From Frigoribacterium sp. MEB024 (GTDB lineage: Bacteria; Actinomycetota; Actinomycetes; Actinomycetales; Microbacteriaceae), in NCBI RefSeq assembly GCF_000878135.1, contig NZ_JXQZ01000099.1, forward strand, positions 1-64,000: a stretch of 64,000 nucleotides of DNA. Direction: 5' to 3'. The translations under genes were made by a program, and so were the position numbers. Shown here in pieces: positions 9,133 through 17,560 of the stretch. Every line of letters begins with the position of its first letter. Position 1 is the first letter of the stretch. Below the pieces are notes generated by a model that was not told the DNA's origin, ran no database searches, and worked only from the letters and a program-made list of their open reading frames with translations.

Positions 9133-9688
9133 GCAGGTCATCGTCGACGACGCCGTCGGGGCCCTGCTCCGCCGAGCCGAGGAGGCGCGGGTCGGGTCGC
9201 GTCGCGTGGTCCTGTTGATCGACGGCCGCTCGGGCTCGGGCAAGACCACGCTCGGCCGTGCGGTGGCCGCCGCGTGGCCCGTCGACCGGCTCGGACCCGT
9301 GCGCCTGGTGCACCTCGACGACGTCTACCCGGGCTGGCACGGGCTCGAGGCGGCGTCCCGCGCGGTCGAGACGTCCATCTTGTCGCCGGTCGACCCGGGA
9401 TGGCGGCGGTGGGACTGGGAGCACGACCGCGCGGCGGCATGGGAGGTGCTCGACCCGGCCGTCTCGCTGATCGTCGAAGGGGCCGGGGCCTTGACCCGCG
9501 CCTCCTCGGCGCTGGCCGACGTCCGCGTGTGGCTGGAGCTCGACGCCGACACCCGTCGGCGACGGGCCCTCGACCGCGACGGTGCCGCCTTCGAGCCGTG
9601 GTGGGACGTCTGGGCTGCCCAGGAGGATCGGCACCTCGACCGGTGGTCGCCGACGGGCCTCGCCGACCTGGTCGTCGAGGCGCGGTAG
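9125..9688 (+). CDS. P-loop NTPase, uridine-kinase-like
   Basis: 187-aa protein with Walker A GRSGSGKTT, a LIVEGAGAL segment and an arginine-rich lid (ADTRRRRALDRDG), as in small nucleoside and metabolite kinases. It starts with TTG, supported by GGGAG 7 nt upstream, and overlaps the end of ykoC by 8 nt, so it belongs to the thiamine-transport operon. A role in phosphorylating the imported compound is possible, but the family is broad and the substrate unassigned. Confidence 0.75.
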   Translation: MPEQVIVDDAVGALLRRAEEARVGSRRVVLLIDGRSGSGKTTLGRAVAAAWPVDRLGPVRLVHLDDVYPGWHGLEAASRAVETSILSPVDPGWRRWDWEHDRAAAWEVLDPAVSLIVEGAGALTRASSALADVRVWLELDADTRRRRALDRDGAAFEPWWDVWAAQEDRHLDRWSPTGLADLVVEAR

Positions 9689-9698
9689 CGCCCAGGCG

Positions 9699-11924
9699 TC
9701 AGAGCACCTGCCGAGCGCGCAGCAGGTCGCCCAGCACGGGCGAGACGGCGAGCGCGAAGGCCGTCGTGAGGTGCACGCGGTCCTCTTTCACGGGGACGGT
9801 GCCGACGAACGCCGGACAGAGGTCGCTCACGCAGGTCAACACCCGCAGGTCGACGAACGTCCCGCCGACCGCGTCGAGGACCTCGCGGTCGGCCGCCGCC
9901 CGGTCGAGCCACGTGCGGGACGTCCGCGAGATGCAGTCGACCGGGCTGCCGCCTCGCCGGAAGCACGACGCGATGTCGGCGTCGTCCGGTGGCGGGGTCA
10001 GGACCACGACCGACCCGGCGGCGGCGGCCGCGCGTCGAGCGTGGGCGCCGAACCCCTCGGACCATCGATCAGGTGTGATCGTGCCCGCTCCGTCCTCGGA
10101 GAGCGTCTGATAGGAGTTGGTCACGAGGACGACGTCGGGGCGCGTGTCGTCGATCAGGGCGAGGGTCTCGTCGTTGTGCGCGCGACAGGACTCGAGGATG
10201 CCGGCGACGTCGTTCTGGACGCGGATGTCGACGAACGGGCACGCGAACTTGGCCCGGTTGATCAGCGTGAATCCGCCGTCGGTCGACTCGGCGAGGGGGA
10301 CGAGTGCATCGAGGTGGTGCATGGCCGTCGAGTCCCCGACGAGCAGGACCGTGGTGGTCGCGGTAGGGGAGGACCACGTGCAGTCGTCGGGTGTCCGCCC
10401 CTGGGCCTCGGCGTCCCCGCAGGCGAGGTGGGGGCTGCCGGGTCGCGTCCGGTCGAGGACGGACTCGATGCCGGGGTCGAGGTCGGGCCACGAGGTGGCC
10501 GAGAGGGCTCGTCCCACCTCGGCGGACCACTCGTCGAGTGCCGGCAGGTCGAGGTCGTCGGTGCCACCGGCCCCACCGGCGTCGCCGTCACCGTCGTCGA
10601 CCCCGTCGTCGGGGCGTCCGTCGGCCGATGTGGCGGGCAGGACGGGAGGAGCGGCCGTGGGCCGCACGGCATCGACGGCCAGGGCGGTGGCCGTGACGGC
10701 GGCCACCGCGAGGAGCGCGACCCCGCCGCGCCGGTACGTCGACCGATGGTCTCGTCGCCATCGTCGCCAGGCGCGTCCGGGTGGTCCCGGCTCGAGGAGG
10801 GGGGAGGCGATGAACGGTCGCTCGACGAGGTGGTACGTCAAGGCCGACAGGACGAGTGTGGCGACGAAGACGGTCGGCCAGAGCCTGGCCGGATCGTCGC
10901 CCAGCAACGAGGTGCCGACCACGAGCACGACGAAGTGCCACAGGTAGATCGAGTACGAGAGGTCCCCGACGATCGTCACCGGTCGGCTGGCGAGGGGCCC
11001 GAGCCACGGTGTGCCGACGCAGCCCGTTCCCGAGGCGAGGACGAGCAGCGTGGCCGCCACGGGCAGCAGGGCTCCGGGAGCCGGGAACGGAACGGTGCTC
11101 GTCGTGACCCAGGCCGAGGCCACGACGCCGACGAGGCCGATCCACGCCAGGGCCGGACGGAGGACGACGGGGAGCCGGGTCATCGTGGGGGCCGCCGTCG
11201 CGAGGAGCGCTCCGAGGGCGAGCTCCCATGCGCGGGTCAGGCTCGAGAAGTAGGCGACGGTCGGCGATGCCGTGGACTGCTGCCAGGCCCAGGCGAGCGA
11301 TGCCACCACGAGCACCAGCAGCAGCGTCCCCAGGGCCACCCTCGGGACGGCCGGGCCGGGCCGTCGCCGGGCGACGGCGACGGCGGCGACGACCACGAGG
11401 GGCCAGACGAGGTAGAACTGCTCCTCGACCGCCAGGGACCAGTAGTGCTGGAAGGGCGACTCGGGGCCCTGGGCCGCGAAGTAGTCGGTGCCGGTGGCCG
11501 CGAAGTGCCAGTTGGCCAGGGACGCGGCGGACCACAGGGCGTCCACCGCGGCCGAGGTGCCCCGGGCCGGGCCGACGGCGGACCAGGTGACGAGCGTCCC
11601 CACCAGGAGGACCAGGACGCTCGCCGGCACGATGCGGCGGACGCGGCGTCGCCAGAAGTCGGCGAGGGAGACCCGCCCGTGCCGGTCGGCCTCGCGCAGC
11701 AGCAAGCCCGTGATCAGGAATCCCGACACGACGAAGAACACGTCGACCCCGACGAATCCACCGGCGGGCCGACCCGTGACGTGCTCGACGACGACCATCG
11801 CCACGGCGAGGGCCCTGAGCGCCTGGACGTCGAGACGGTGAGCGCGGGCACGGGCGGGACGGCGCGGCGCGATGTTCTTGTCGATGGTGTGCACCCGATC
11901 TTCTGACGACATGTGGTGAGGCAT
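9699..11924 (-). CDS. acyltransferase family 3 (OafA/YrhL) with C-terminal SGNH domain
   Basis: 741-aa protein. Residues ~30-390 form a multi-pass acyltransferase-3 membrane domain starting LDVQALRALAV with the GVDVFFVVSGFLIT signature. The C-terminal ~270 residues carry an extracytoplasmic SGNH fold with GDSTAMHH and VTNSYQ. Such proteins move acetyl groups onto cell-wall or exported glycans. The start is uncertain: ATG at 11924 or 11912. A TAATAT box lies just upstream, so the message may have almost no leader. Confidence 0.88.
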   Translation of the reverse strand: MPHHMSSEDRVHTIDKNIAPRRPARARAHRLDVQALRALAVAMVVVEHVTGRPAGGFVGVDVFFVVSGFLITGLLLREADRHGRVSLADFWRRRVRRIVPASVLVLLVGTLVTWSAVGPARGTSAAVDALWSAASLANWHFAATGTDYFAAQGPESPFQHYWSLAVEEQFYLVWPLVVVAAVAVARRRPGPAVPRVALGTLLLVLVVASLAWAWQQSTASPTVAYFSSLTRAWELALGALLATAAPTMTRLPVVLRPALAWIGLVGVVASAWVTTSTVPFPAPGALLPVAATLLVLASGTGCVGTPWLGPLASRPVTIVGDLSYSIYLWHFVVLVVGTSLLGDDPARLWPTVFVATLVLSALTYHLVERPFIASPLLEPGPPGRAWRRWRRDHRSTYRRGGVALLAVAAVTATALAVDAVRPTAAPPVLPATSADGRPDDGVDDGDGDAGGAGGTDDLDLPALDEWSAEVGRALSATSWPDLDPGIESVLDRTRPGSPHLACGDAEAQGRTPDDCTWSSPTATTTVLLVGDSTAMHHLDALVPLAESTDGGFTLINRAKFACPFVDIRVQNDVAGILESCRAHNDETLALIDDTRPDVVLVTNSYQTLSEDGAGTITPDRWSEGFGAHARRAAAAAGSVVVLTPPPDDADIASCFRRGGSPVDCISRTSRTWLDRAAADREVLDAVGGTFVDLRVLTCVSDLCPAFVGTVPVKEDRVHLTTAFALAVSPVLGDLLRARQVL

Positions 11925-11954
11925 ATATTACCCACGCTCGTGTACCCTGACGCC

Positions 11955-13580
11955 ATGACCGATCCCCTCGCCGAGACTCCGACCCGTTCGCGTCGCGGAT
12001 TCCTGTTGGTCGGCGCGGCGGGCATCGCCGCGGCCGGTGCCGCGGCGGTCGCTCCCGCCGTCCGACCGGCTCGTGCCGCCGACGGGCCCTCCGCCGACGC
12101 GCCTCCCACCGACGGGGCCGGTGCGGCACCGGCAGCCGGTGTCGCGGCATCGGACGATCGCACGGGAGTCGACGTCCGTGACCACGGCGCGGTCGGCGAC
12201 GGTCGGACCGACGACACCGCCGCGTTCGCCGGGGCCGTCGAGGCGGCCAGGGCGGTCAGGGGGCGTGTGCTCGTACCGGCCGGCACGTACGTCGTCGACT
12301 CGGTGACGGTGCCGCTGCTGGTGTCGATCCGGGGCACGGGGGCCGACGTCAGTCGGTACGGGGCCTCTACCGACGGCGGTGTCACCATCCGGCACCTCGC
12401 CCGATCGACGAAGCCGATGTTCGTCGTCGACGGCAACGGCGTCACCCTCGAGGGGCTGACGCTCCAGGGCAACGGCTCGACGGCACCCCTCGTGCAGGTC
12501 GTCAACGGTTTCGAGTCCCGTTTCGACCGGGTGCAGTTGGCCGGCGTGACCGGCACGGCCCTGCTCGTCGAGCGGGTCAACAACAATCTCTGGTCGGACC
12601 TCTTCGTCAACAACTGCGGGTCGGCCGACGCGGCCGCGGTCGTCGTCCGGTCCCCGGCCTCGGGTGGGTCGAACACGAACACGTTCACCTGCGTGAACCT
12701 CCACATCGAGGGCAGCGCGAACGTCGCGCTCGATCTCGCCTGGGGTTCGACCGCCGAGTACTTCGTCGAGTTCGTCCGGCTGATCGCCCCGCACATCGAG
12801 ACGCTGCAGCGGGCGGGCTCGGGCACCGACGCGACCGTGCGCATCGGCAACGTCCGGCAGGTCGAGTTCGTCGCCCCGACGATCTACGGCGGGCCGGGAC
12901 CGTTGATCGAGCACGACGAGAGACGACGTCGGGGCGTCGACCTCGACGGGGGCATCCGATTGCTCGGCGGTGCGCTGCTGGGGGCCGACCCCGCCCAGGT
13001 CGGTGCGTCGAGCGTGCTCGTGCGGCTCACCAAGGGCGACGACTTCGCCCTGGTGGGCACCCGTCTCGGTCGCTTCACCCAGGCAGGGGTCGAGTTGGGG
13101 GCGGGGTACGGCTCGCGGTTCGCCGTCGATCCGACGACGCGGATCGCCACGACCGGCTCGGCCGTCGACGTCGTCGACCGACGAGAGGTCGAGGCTCGGC
13201 CGCTCTGGGCCTGGGGTGGCGACCTCGCGGTCGGGCGTCGGTTGCTGGGGGCCCTCGGCGGCCCCTCGCCGGTGGCGTCGGCCATGGGGCGGAACGGCGA
13301 CGGCGCACCGGCTCCCACCCTGGCGGGTTCCGATCTGAGGGGAACGGTCGGCTTCGGTTCGGGTCGGGCCCGTCGTTCCGGTACGCAGGTGCGGGTCCGG
13401 TATTCGAAGCCCTTCGCCACGGCGCCGGTGGTCTCCATCTGTCCGGCCTCGAACGCGGCGGCATCGGCCCAGTTCTTCGTCGTCTCGCGTCCCGACGCCT
13501 TCGACGTCGAGATGGTCGGCGACCTCGCGGACGGCCTCCCGGCCGACGCCTACCGGTTCACGTATCAGATCATCGGGTGA
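11955..13580 (+). CDS. Tat-exported right-handed beta-helix (pectate-lyase-superfamily) protein
   Basis: 541-aa secreted protein. A twin-arginine signal (TRSRRGFLLVG, then an Ala-rich core ending ARA-ADG) occupies residues 1-44. The segment VDVRDHGAVGDGRTDDT is the hallmark start of the pectate-lyase/GH28-like parallel beta-helix fold. Later repeats such as VTLEGLTLQG and FDRVQLAGVTG fit helix rungs. Catalytic activity is not assignable; it may be a surface or polysaccharide-binding protein. The ATG lies 6 nt after TACCCT, suggesting a leaderless mRNA. Divergent from the acyltransferase. Confidence 0.82.
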   Translation: MTDPLAETPTRSRRGFLLVGAAGIAAAGAAAVAPAVRPARAADGPSADAPPTDGAGAAPAAGVAASDDRTGVDVRDHGAVGDGRTDDTAAFAGAVEAARAVRGRVLVPAGTYVVDSVTVPLLVSIRGTGADVSRYGASTDGGVTIRHLARSTKPMFVVDGNGVTLEGLTLQGNGSTAPLVQVVNGFESRFDRVQLAGVTGTALLVERVNNNLWSDLFVNNCGSADAAAVVVRSPASGGSNTNTFTCVNLHIEGSANVALDLAWGSTAEYFVEFVRLIAPHIETLQRAGSGTDATVRIGNVRQVEFVAPTIYGGPGPLIEHDERRRRGVDLDGGIRLLGGALLGADPAQVGASSVLVRLTKGDDFALVGTRLGRFTQAGVELGAGYGSRFAVDPTTRIATTGSAVDVVDRREVEARPLWAWGGDLAVGRRLLGALGGPSPVASAMGRNGDGAPAPTLAGSDLRGTVGFGSGRARRSGTQVRVRYSKPFATAPVVSICPASNAAASAQFFVVSRPDAFDVEMVGDLADGLPADAYRFTYQIIG

Positions 13581-13592
13581 CGGCGGCCTCCG

Positions 13593-14012
13593 TCAGGCCC
13601 AGCCGAGTTCGTGCAGTTGGTCGTCGTCGAGGCCGTAGCAGTGGGCGATCTCGTGGACGAGCGTGACGTGGATCTCGTCGGCGAGCTGGTCGAGGTCGTC
13701 CACGGCGGCGAGGTGCGGTTCGCGGTAGAGGATGATCCGGTCGGGTAGCTCGCCGAAGCCGTACTGGCCACGTTCGGTGAGGGCGACGCCGTCGTACAGG
13801 CCGAGCAGGTCGAGCGTGCCGTCCTCGGGGCGGTCTTCCGTGACGAACACGACGTTGTCGAGCCCGTCGACCATGTCGTCCGGCAGCAGGTCGAGTTGGT
13901 CGACGACCATCGCGTCGAACGCCTCGGCGCTCACCTCCGCCGGGTCGATCCCGGTCGCGTGTCGTTCGTCGGCATCCAGCGCGTCGTCGCCGTTCTCGGG
14001 GGAGTCGTCCAC
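13593..14012 (-). CDS. minimal zincin metallopeptidase-like protein
   Basis: 139-aa acidic protein with the zinc motif HEIAH followed by a downstream HELGW, the arrangement of the small bacterial zincin-like family (formerly DUF1025). Partners and substrates are unknown. The GTG start is inferred from family length; an upstream frame extension of ~120 codons crosses repeats and a hairpin and is unlikely to be coding. It converges with the beta-helix gene with 12 bp between stops. Confidence 0.75.
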   Translation of the reverse strand: MDDSPENGDDALDADERHATGIDPAEVSAEAFDAMVVDQLDLLPDDMVDGLDNVVFVTEDRPEDGTLDLLGLYDGVALTERGQYGFGELPDRIILYREPHLAAVDDLDQLADEIHVTLVHEIAHCYGLDDDQLHELGWA

Positions 14013-14233
14013 TCGCTCACTCTCGCACGCCCACACGGCCTGTCGCTGGGCGCTTCCCCGAGCCCCCTGCCGCGACGAGCGCAGCGATGTCGCACACCCC
14101 GCGATGCCGTGACCGCGACGAGCGCAGCGAAGTCCTGACCCTCGACGTCGTGGATGCGCTCGCGCATCCGCGACCAGAAGGCCCTGGAGCCCGATAAATC
14201 CCCTGCCCGTCGGAGGGCAGGGGTTTCCACTCA
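14013..14233. other. non-coding left flank of the tRNA-His island
   Basis: No supported gene. It holds two identical 18-bp direct repeats (14070-14087 and 14113-14130, ccgcgacgagcgcagcga), a small gatgcg/cgcatc hairpin near 14150, and a terminator-like hairpin at 14200-14223. It is probably the original downstream region of tRNA-His before an element inserted. Confidence 0.6.
14200..14223 (-). terminator. hairpin, likely ancestral tRNA-His terminator
   Basis: 9-bp perfect stem (cccctgccc / gggcagggg) with a 6-nt loop; on the minus strand it is followed by ATTTATC. It lies 10 bp beyond the duplicated tRNA-His 3' end, where a tRNA terminator would have been before insertion of the island. Confidence 0.6.
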
Positions 14234-14255
14234 GGTGAGTAACGGGGCAGGAACC
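14234..14255. repeat. attachment-site-like duplicate of the tRNA-His 3' end
   Basis: Fifteen identical bases (ggtgagtaacggggc) match 16749-16763, the acceptor and T-arm end of tRNA-His. The match continues after two mismatches with gaacc, giving 20 of 22. This is the expected distal att copy of an element integrated at a tRNA gene. Confidence 0.8.
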
Positions 14256-14403
14256 AGTCTGCGAGACTGCCCACCCCGCCCTCTTTCTCTTTTTAAACAT
14301 GGCAGGCGGGCCGGCTGATGCTGCTGTGAGGGTAGGCCGAAAAGTGCCGAGAAACGCTGGCTTATGTAGCCGCGGCCACATTTAGCTACGCGCTCGCCGA
14401 GGC

Positions 14404-15651
14404 CTAGCCGGCAGCATCGGGGCCCTCGTTCACATCTTCCTGCCGGACCACTAGGGGCATCGTAATGCCCAGCTCGGGACGGGGCACGAACGCATCCATG
14501 AGCTCAATGTTGGACTGGTAACGGCCACGTCCTACCTCGCGGATGAGCTTTAACTCGAGCAGCTTCGAAATGTCGCGGCTGAAGAGTCGGTCGCTTGCTG
14601 TCGCGTACATGACGGCGATGTCCGCATTGAGGCGCTTGATGTCCCTCTTGGTGTACTCAACATCGGGGAGCAGAGCAAGAACAACGGCGCGGCGCCGTTT
14701 GGCGATCTCCGTCGAGGGCTCACTCTGAAAAGCCTCGTGGACATAGTTGATCCAGGCCACCCGTCTCTGCTGGGTCTGGACCTCTTCGATTTGCTCGCGG
14801 AGCTCATCGCGGAAGCCGATCGCGCTGTAGGCAATGAACCCAGGCAGGTCCATGGCGCGGGAAGCAGCTTCAAGGCGCTGGTAGTAGCGAGGCTTGGTCT
14901 TGTTGTAGTAGTTGGACAGGACCGTGGTGCTGACCCAGGGGACAGTACTGGAGTGCGCGAGGATTGCTGCCTCCACAAGCCTCGCCGTCCGGCCGTTGCC
15001 GTCGCCGAAGGGATGGATCCAGGCGATGTAGATATGAGCAAGCGTCGCCGCAAAGAAGCTAAGGAAGAACCGCTGGTCCAGGGTGCGACTCTTCTCGGCC
15101 TGCTCGATAATGCTGTTGATCCAGGTCGACATCTCCTCCATGAGGTAGGGCACATCCTCGGTCGGAGCGCCCTTGTAGGTGCCGACGCCAACAGCGACGG
15201 TGCGCAACTCGCCAGGGACAACGTGGTCTTCGAGTTCGAGGTCGCGCATCAAGAGGGCATGCTTGGACAGCATCCATTCTGTGGACAGTCGGAAGGTACC
15301 TGACGCGGTTATTTCACCTCTGACATCGATGAGAGCGTCGACGACGTTCCGCACTTCCTGCTCCTGGTAGCGCTGCGACTCAGGGAGCGAGCGATTGTTG
15401 ACGAGGATGTCTTCGACTTGGTCCTCGTTCAAGGTGTTGCCCTCGATGGCGGCCGAGGCCAGGGCTCCGCGACGCAGGAAGACCTCGGACAGATGCATGG
15501 CAAGGGCAGGCTGCAGCGGCGTGCCGATCAAGTGCTGGCACTTGGAGAACGCCTCGCCGAGATGGGCCCAGGCAATGGAGCCGAGAGATTGCGGATCGAA
15601 CTTGAAGGTCAGCCACTCATGCGTCGTCTGGTAGGTCCGGGTGGGGGTCAT
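14404..15651 (-). CDS. Fic-family AMP-transferase-like protein
   Basis: 415-aa Fic-domain protein. The active loop HPFGDGNGRTAR (residues 213-224) keeps the catalytic His, the acidic metal ligand and both glycines and arginines. An N-terminal inhibitory helix motif SAAIEGN (Ser66, Glu70, Gly71) identifies the self-inhibited class II type. Fic proteins transfer AMP or related groups to protein hydroxyls. A winged-helix-like C-terminus follows (after ~320). The ATG lies 7 nt after TAGTGT, so it may be leaderless; an in-frame ATG lies 30 nt upstream. Codon use is less GC-rich than the flanks, and the gene is cargo of the tRNA-His island. Confidence 0.9.
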   Translation of the reverse strand: MTPTRTYQTTHEWLTFKFDPQSLGSIAWAHLGEAFSKCQHLIGTPLQPALAMHLSEVFLRRGALASAAIEGNTLNEDQVEDILVNNRSLPESQRYQEQEVRNVVDALIDVRGEITASGTFRLSTEWMLSKHALLMRDLELEDHVVPGELRTVAVGVGTYKGAPTEDVPYLMEEMSTWINSIIEQAEKSRTLDQRFFLSFFAATLAHIYIAWIHPFGDGNGRTARLVEAAILAHSSTVPWVSTTVLSNYYNKTKPRYYQRLEAASRAMDLPGFIAYSAIGFRDELREQIEEVQTQQRRVAWINYVHEAFQSEPSTEIAKRRRAVVLALLPDVEYTKRDIKRLNADIAVMYATASDRLFSRDISKLLELKLIREVGRGRYQSNIELMDAFVPRPELGITMPLVVRQEDVNEGPDAAG

Positions 15652-15741
15652 GGGATAAACACTACCTGTTTTTGTCCACATCCGTGTCGCGGAACGTGTC
15701 CAGGATTCCGTCCTCGAACTGGTGATTAAAGGTGCCGACTT

Positions 15742-16263
15742 CTAAGCGGTTGCATCTCGAGCGCTATCGCCCCCGGTTCCCTCGCCCGCCTCGGTCGAGC
15801 CGCTCGCTGATGCCCCGGCGGCACCCTTGGCCACGTCGCTCTTTGACGGCGTGTACAGGGTGGTGAAGGCCGCCGCCGTGATGACGGTAAGGAAGAGCGC
15901 CACGATGACTAAGACCGCCACGGAGACGACATAGAGCCAGGCTGGCCCATCTTCGCTGAGGCGCCGAACCCAGGTCCAGGTGTAGTAGATCGCCAGTGTG
16001 GTGCCGGCGAAGAGAATCAGCGTCAGTATTAAGTTGCCGACGTTCAGCTTGCGGCTGTGACGCCGTGCCTCGCGCTCGGCCAGCCATCTAACCTCATCTG
16101 CGAGGAGAGCCTGCATGCCGATCTCCGCGGCGCCAGAATCTTTGAGCTTCGCCAACAGATCCGCGTGGTGATCCACCCTCTTCGACAGCCGACTGGTTCC
16201 CTTGAACAGGGTGGCGATGACGCCAAGAAGAGGGACGGCGATGGCGCCAAGTGCTTGCCACAT
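15742..16263 (-). CDS. hypothetical three-TM membrane protein (island cargo)
   Basis: 173-aa protein. A short N-terminal helix (LGAIAVPLLGVIATLF) is followed by a charged, probably helical segment (about 20-75), two strong TM helices (about 80-100 and 112-135), and a Gly/Ser/Glu-rich tail. No recognised family. The ATG has AAAGGA 8 nt upstream. It sits between the fic gene and the integrase remnant, upstream of fic on the same strand with about 90 bp between. Confidence 0.65.
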   Translation of the reverse strand: MWQALGAIAVPLLGVIATLFKGTSRLSKRVDHHADLLAKLKDSGAAEIGMQALLADEVRWLAEREARRHSRKLNVGNLILTLILFAGTTLAIYYTWTWVRRLSEDGPAWLYVVSVAVLVIVALFLTVITAAAFTTLYTPSKSDVAKGAAGASASGSTEAGEGTGGDSARDATA

Positions 16264-16298
16264 TCCGGTGGTCCTTTCAGTTCGCGGGCGCTCGCCGG

Positions 16299-16697
16299 TC
16301 AGGCGGCTATGAGGTTGAAGCGGTGGAGGTTCCAATAGACGCTGATCAAGCGGGTGGAGACTCCCATCTCGTGGGCCCACCTCGACGTACCGGGTGACCA
16401 TCGCATGAGGTCGACCGAGTCGGGGTGGACGTACTGGTCGACCCAGTCGCGGAACGTGGGCCCGTCACCGGCGGAGGGCTGCCGGGCTTCCCACATGGCG
16501 AGCGCCGCAGCTGCGCCGACGCGGTCGATGAGGCCGCCGAATTGGCGTGCGCCGGCCTCGTGCTTGAAGGACTTCGATCGCATGGCGGCACCGAGTCGGA
16601 ATTGGACCCGCCGGCAGATGCGTCCGTCCTTCATTCGACACGGTAAAACAGCGGCCAAGATGCCTCCAAGAGTGGGCATCCGCCGGGAACGAAACAA
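16299..16697 (-). pseudogene. truncated tyrosine-recombinase (phage integrase) N-terminus
   Basis: Up to 132 codons. The stretch RSKSFKHEAGARQF, then an Ala-rich helix and FRDWVDQYV, resembles the N-terminal AP2-like and core-binding part of actinophage-type tyrosine integrases. The catalytic domain (R-H-R-Y) is missing: the frame ends after an unrelated 45-residue tail. Its place right beside the tRNA att site is where an integrase normally lies. Assignment rests on recalled family pattern. The start is uncertain (16697 or 16634). Confidence 0.55.
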
Positions 16698-16740
16698 GCG
16701 GATGTAGCCCTAGCTAATGACCTTGGCTTACATCCGCTTG
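16695..16740. repeat. inverted repeat beside the tRNA-His att site
   Basis: 12-bp perfect arms (caagcggatgta at 16695-16706 and its complement at 16729-16740) flank a 22-bp spacer. It lies between the integrase remnant and the tRNA 3' end. It could be a terminator for tRNA-His supplied by the element (A/T-rich run at 16741-16746) or an integrase arm site. Confidence 0.5.
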
Positions 16741-16748
16741 CTTTTTCG

Positions 16749-16822
16749 GGTGAGTAACGGGGCTTGAACCCGCGGCCTCCTAGACCACAACCAGGCGCTC
16801 TACCAGCTGAGCTATACCCACC
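16749..16822 (-). tRNA. tRNA-His (GTG anticodon)
   Basis: Cloverleaf read on the minus strand: acceptor GTGGGTA paired with TACTCAC (one G-U), D-stem GCTC/GAGC, anticodon arm CCTGG-TTGTGGT-CTAGG giving GTG, T-arm with TTCAAGC. An extra 5' G opposes the discriminator C, the His identity feature. CCA is not encoded. Its 3' end is the integration target of the neighbouring island. Confidence 0.95.
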
Positions 16823-16861
16823 ATGCGCGACTGCCGAGGCGATCGCAACGAGAAGACTCTA

Positions 16862-17482
16862 CTACAAGCGGGGGGCCCATTCGTCCACGACGGCCTTCGA
16901 GATCGCCTGGACGTCGTCGGTGGTGGGGCCGGGGTCGGCGACGAAGCCGGCGCGACGGTAGTACTCGAGTTCGCGGATGGATTCGAGGATGTCGGCGAGG
17001 GCGCGGTGGCCGCCGTGCTTCTGGGGGGCGTTGAAGTACACGCGGGGGAACCAGCGGCGGGCGAGCTCTTTGATGGAGGACACGTCGACGCTGCGGTAGT
17101 GCAGGTGGCCGTCGACGCGGGGCATGTACTTCGCGAGGAAGGCCCGGTCGGTGCCGATGGTGTTGCCGGCGAGGGGGGCGTGCTGCTCGGTGGGGACGTA
17201 CTTGAGGATGTACTCCAGCACCTCGAACTCGGCCTCGGCGAGGCTGACGCCGTTCGGGATCTCGTCGATGAGCCCCGACGAGCGGTGCATCTCGGTGACG
17301 AACTCACCCATGTTGTCGAGGGCGGACTGGTCGGGTTTGATGACGATCGTGAAGCCCGGGTGCACGGGCGTCAGGTCGAAGTCCGTGACGACCACGGCCA
17401 CCTCGACCAGTTCGTCGACCGAGAGGTCGAGCCCGGTCATCTCGCAGTCGATCCAGACCAGTCGGTCGTTGCTCGTAGCCAT
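16862..17482 (-). CDS. orn: oligoribonuclease
   Basis: 206-aa DEDDh 3'-5' exonuclease that degrades nano-RNAs and pGpG. It begins LVWIDCEMTGLD (first acidic pair); the later acidic residues and KHGGHRALADI (His-Asp) complete the active site. Length is typical for Orn. The ATG lies 6 nt after TAGACT on the minus strand, a clear leaderless pattern. It is followed by tRNA-His on the same strand. Confidence 0.96.
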   Translation of the reverse strand: MATSNDRLVWIDCEMTGLDLSVDELVEVAVVVTDFDLTPVHPGFTIVIKPDQSALDNMGEFVTEMHRSSGLIDEIPNGVSLAEAEFEVLEYILKYVPTEQHAPLAGNTIGTDRAFLAKYMPRVDGHLHYRSVDVSSIKELARRWFPRVYFNAPQKHGGHRALADILESIRELEYYRRAGFVADPGPTTDDVQAISKAVVDEWAPRL

Positions 17483-17512
17483 TGGGCGAGTCTAGTCCGG
17501 TGCCCTTCCGGC

Positions 17513-17551
17513 ACCGCGCCTCCTGCGGTGGTCGGGTGCAGGAGGCGCGGT
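17513..17551 (-). terminator. hairpin built from an inverted pair of GGAGGCGCGG
   Basis: 14-bp perfect stem (accgcgcctcctgc at 17513-17526 with its complement at 17538-17551) between the MFS stop and the orn promoter. It likely ends the marR-MFS transcript. Both arms are copies of the recurrent motif. Confidence 0.75.
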
Positions 17552-17560
17552 GGCGGTGGA

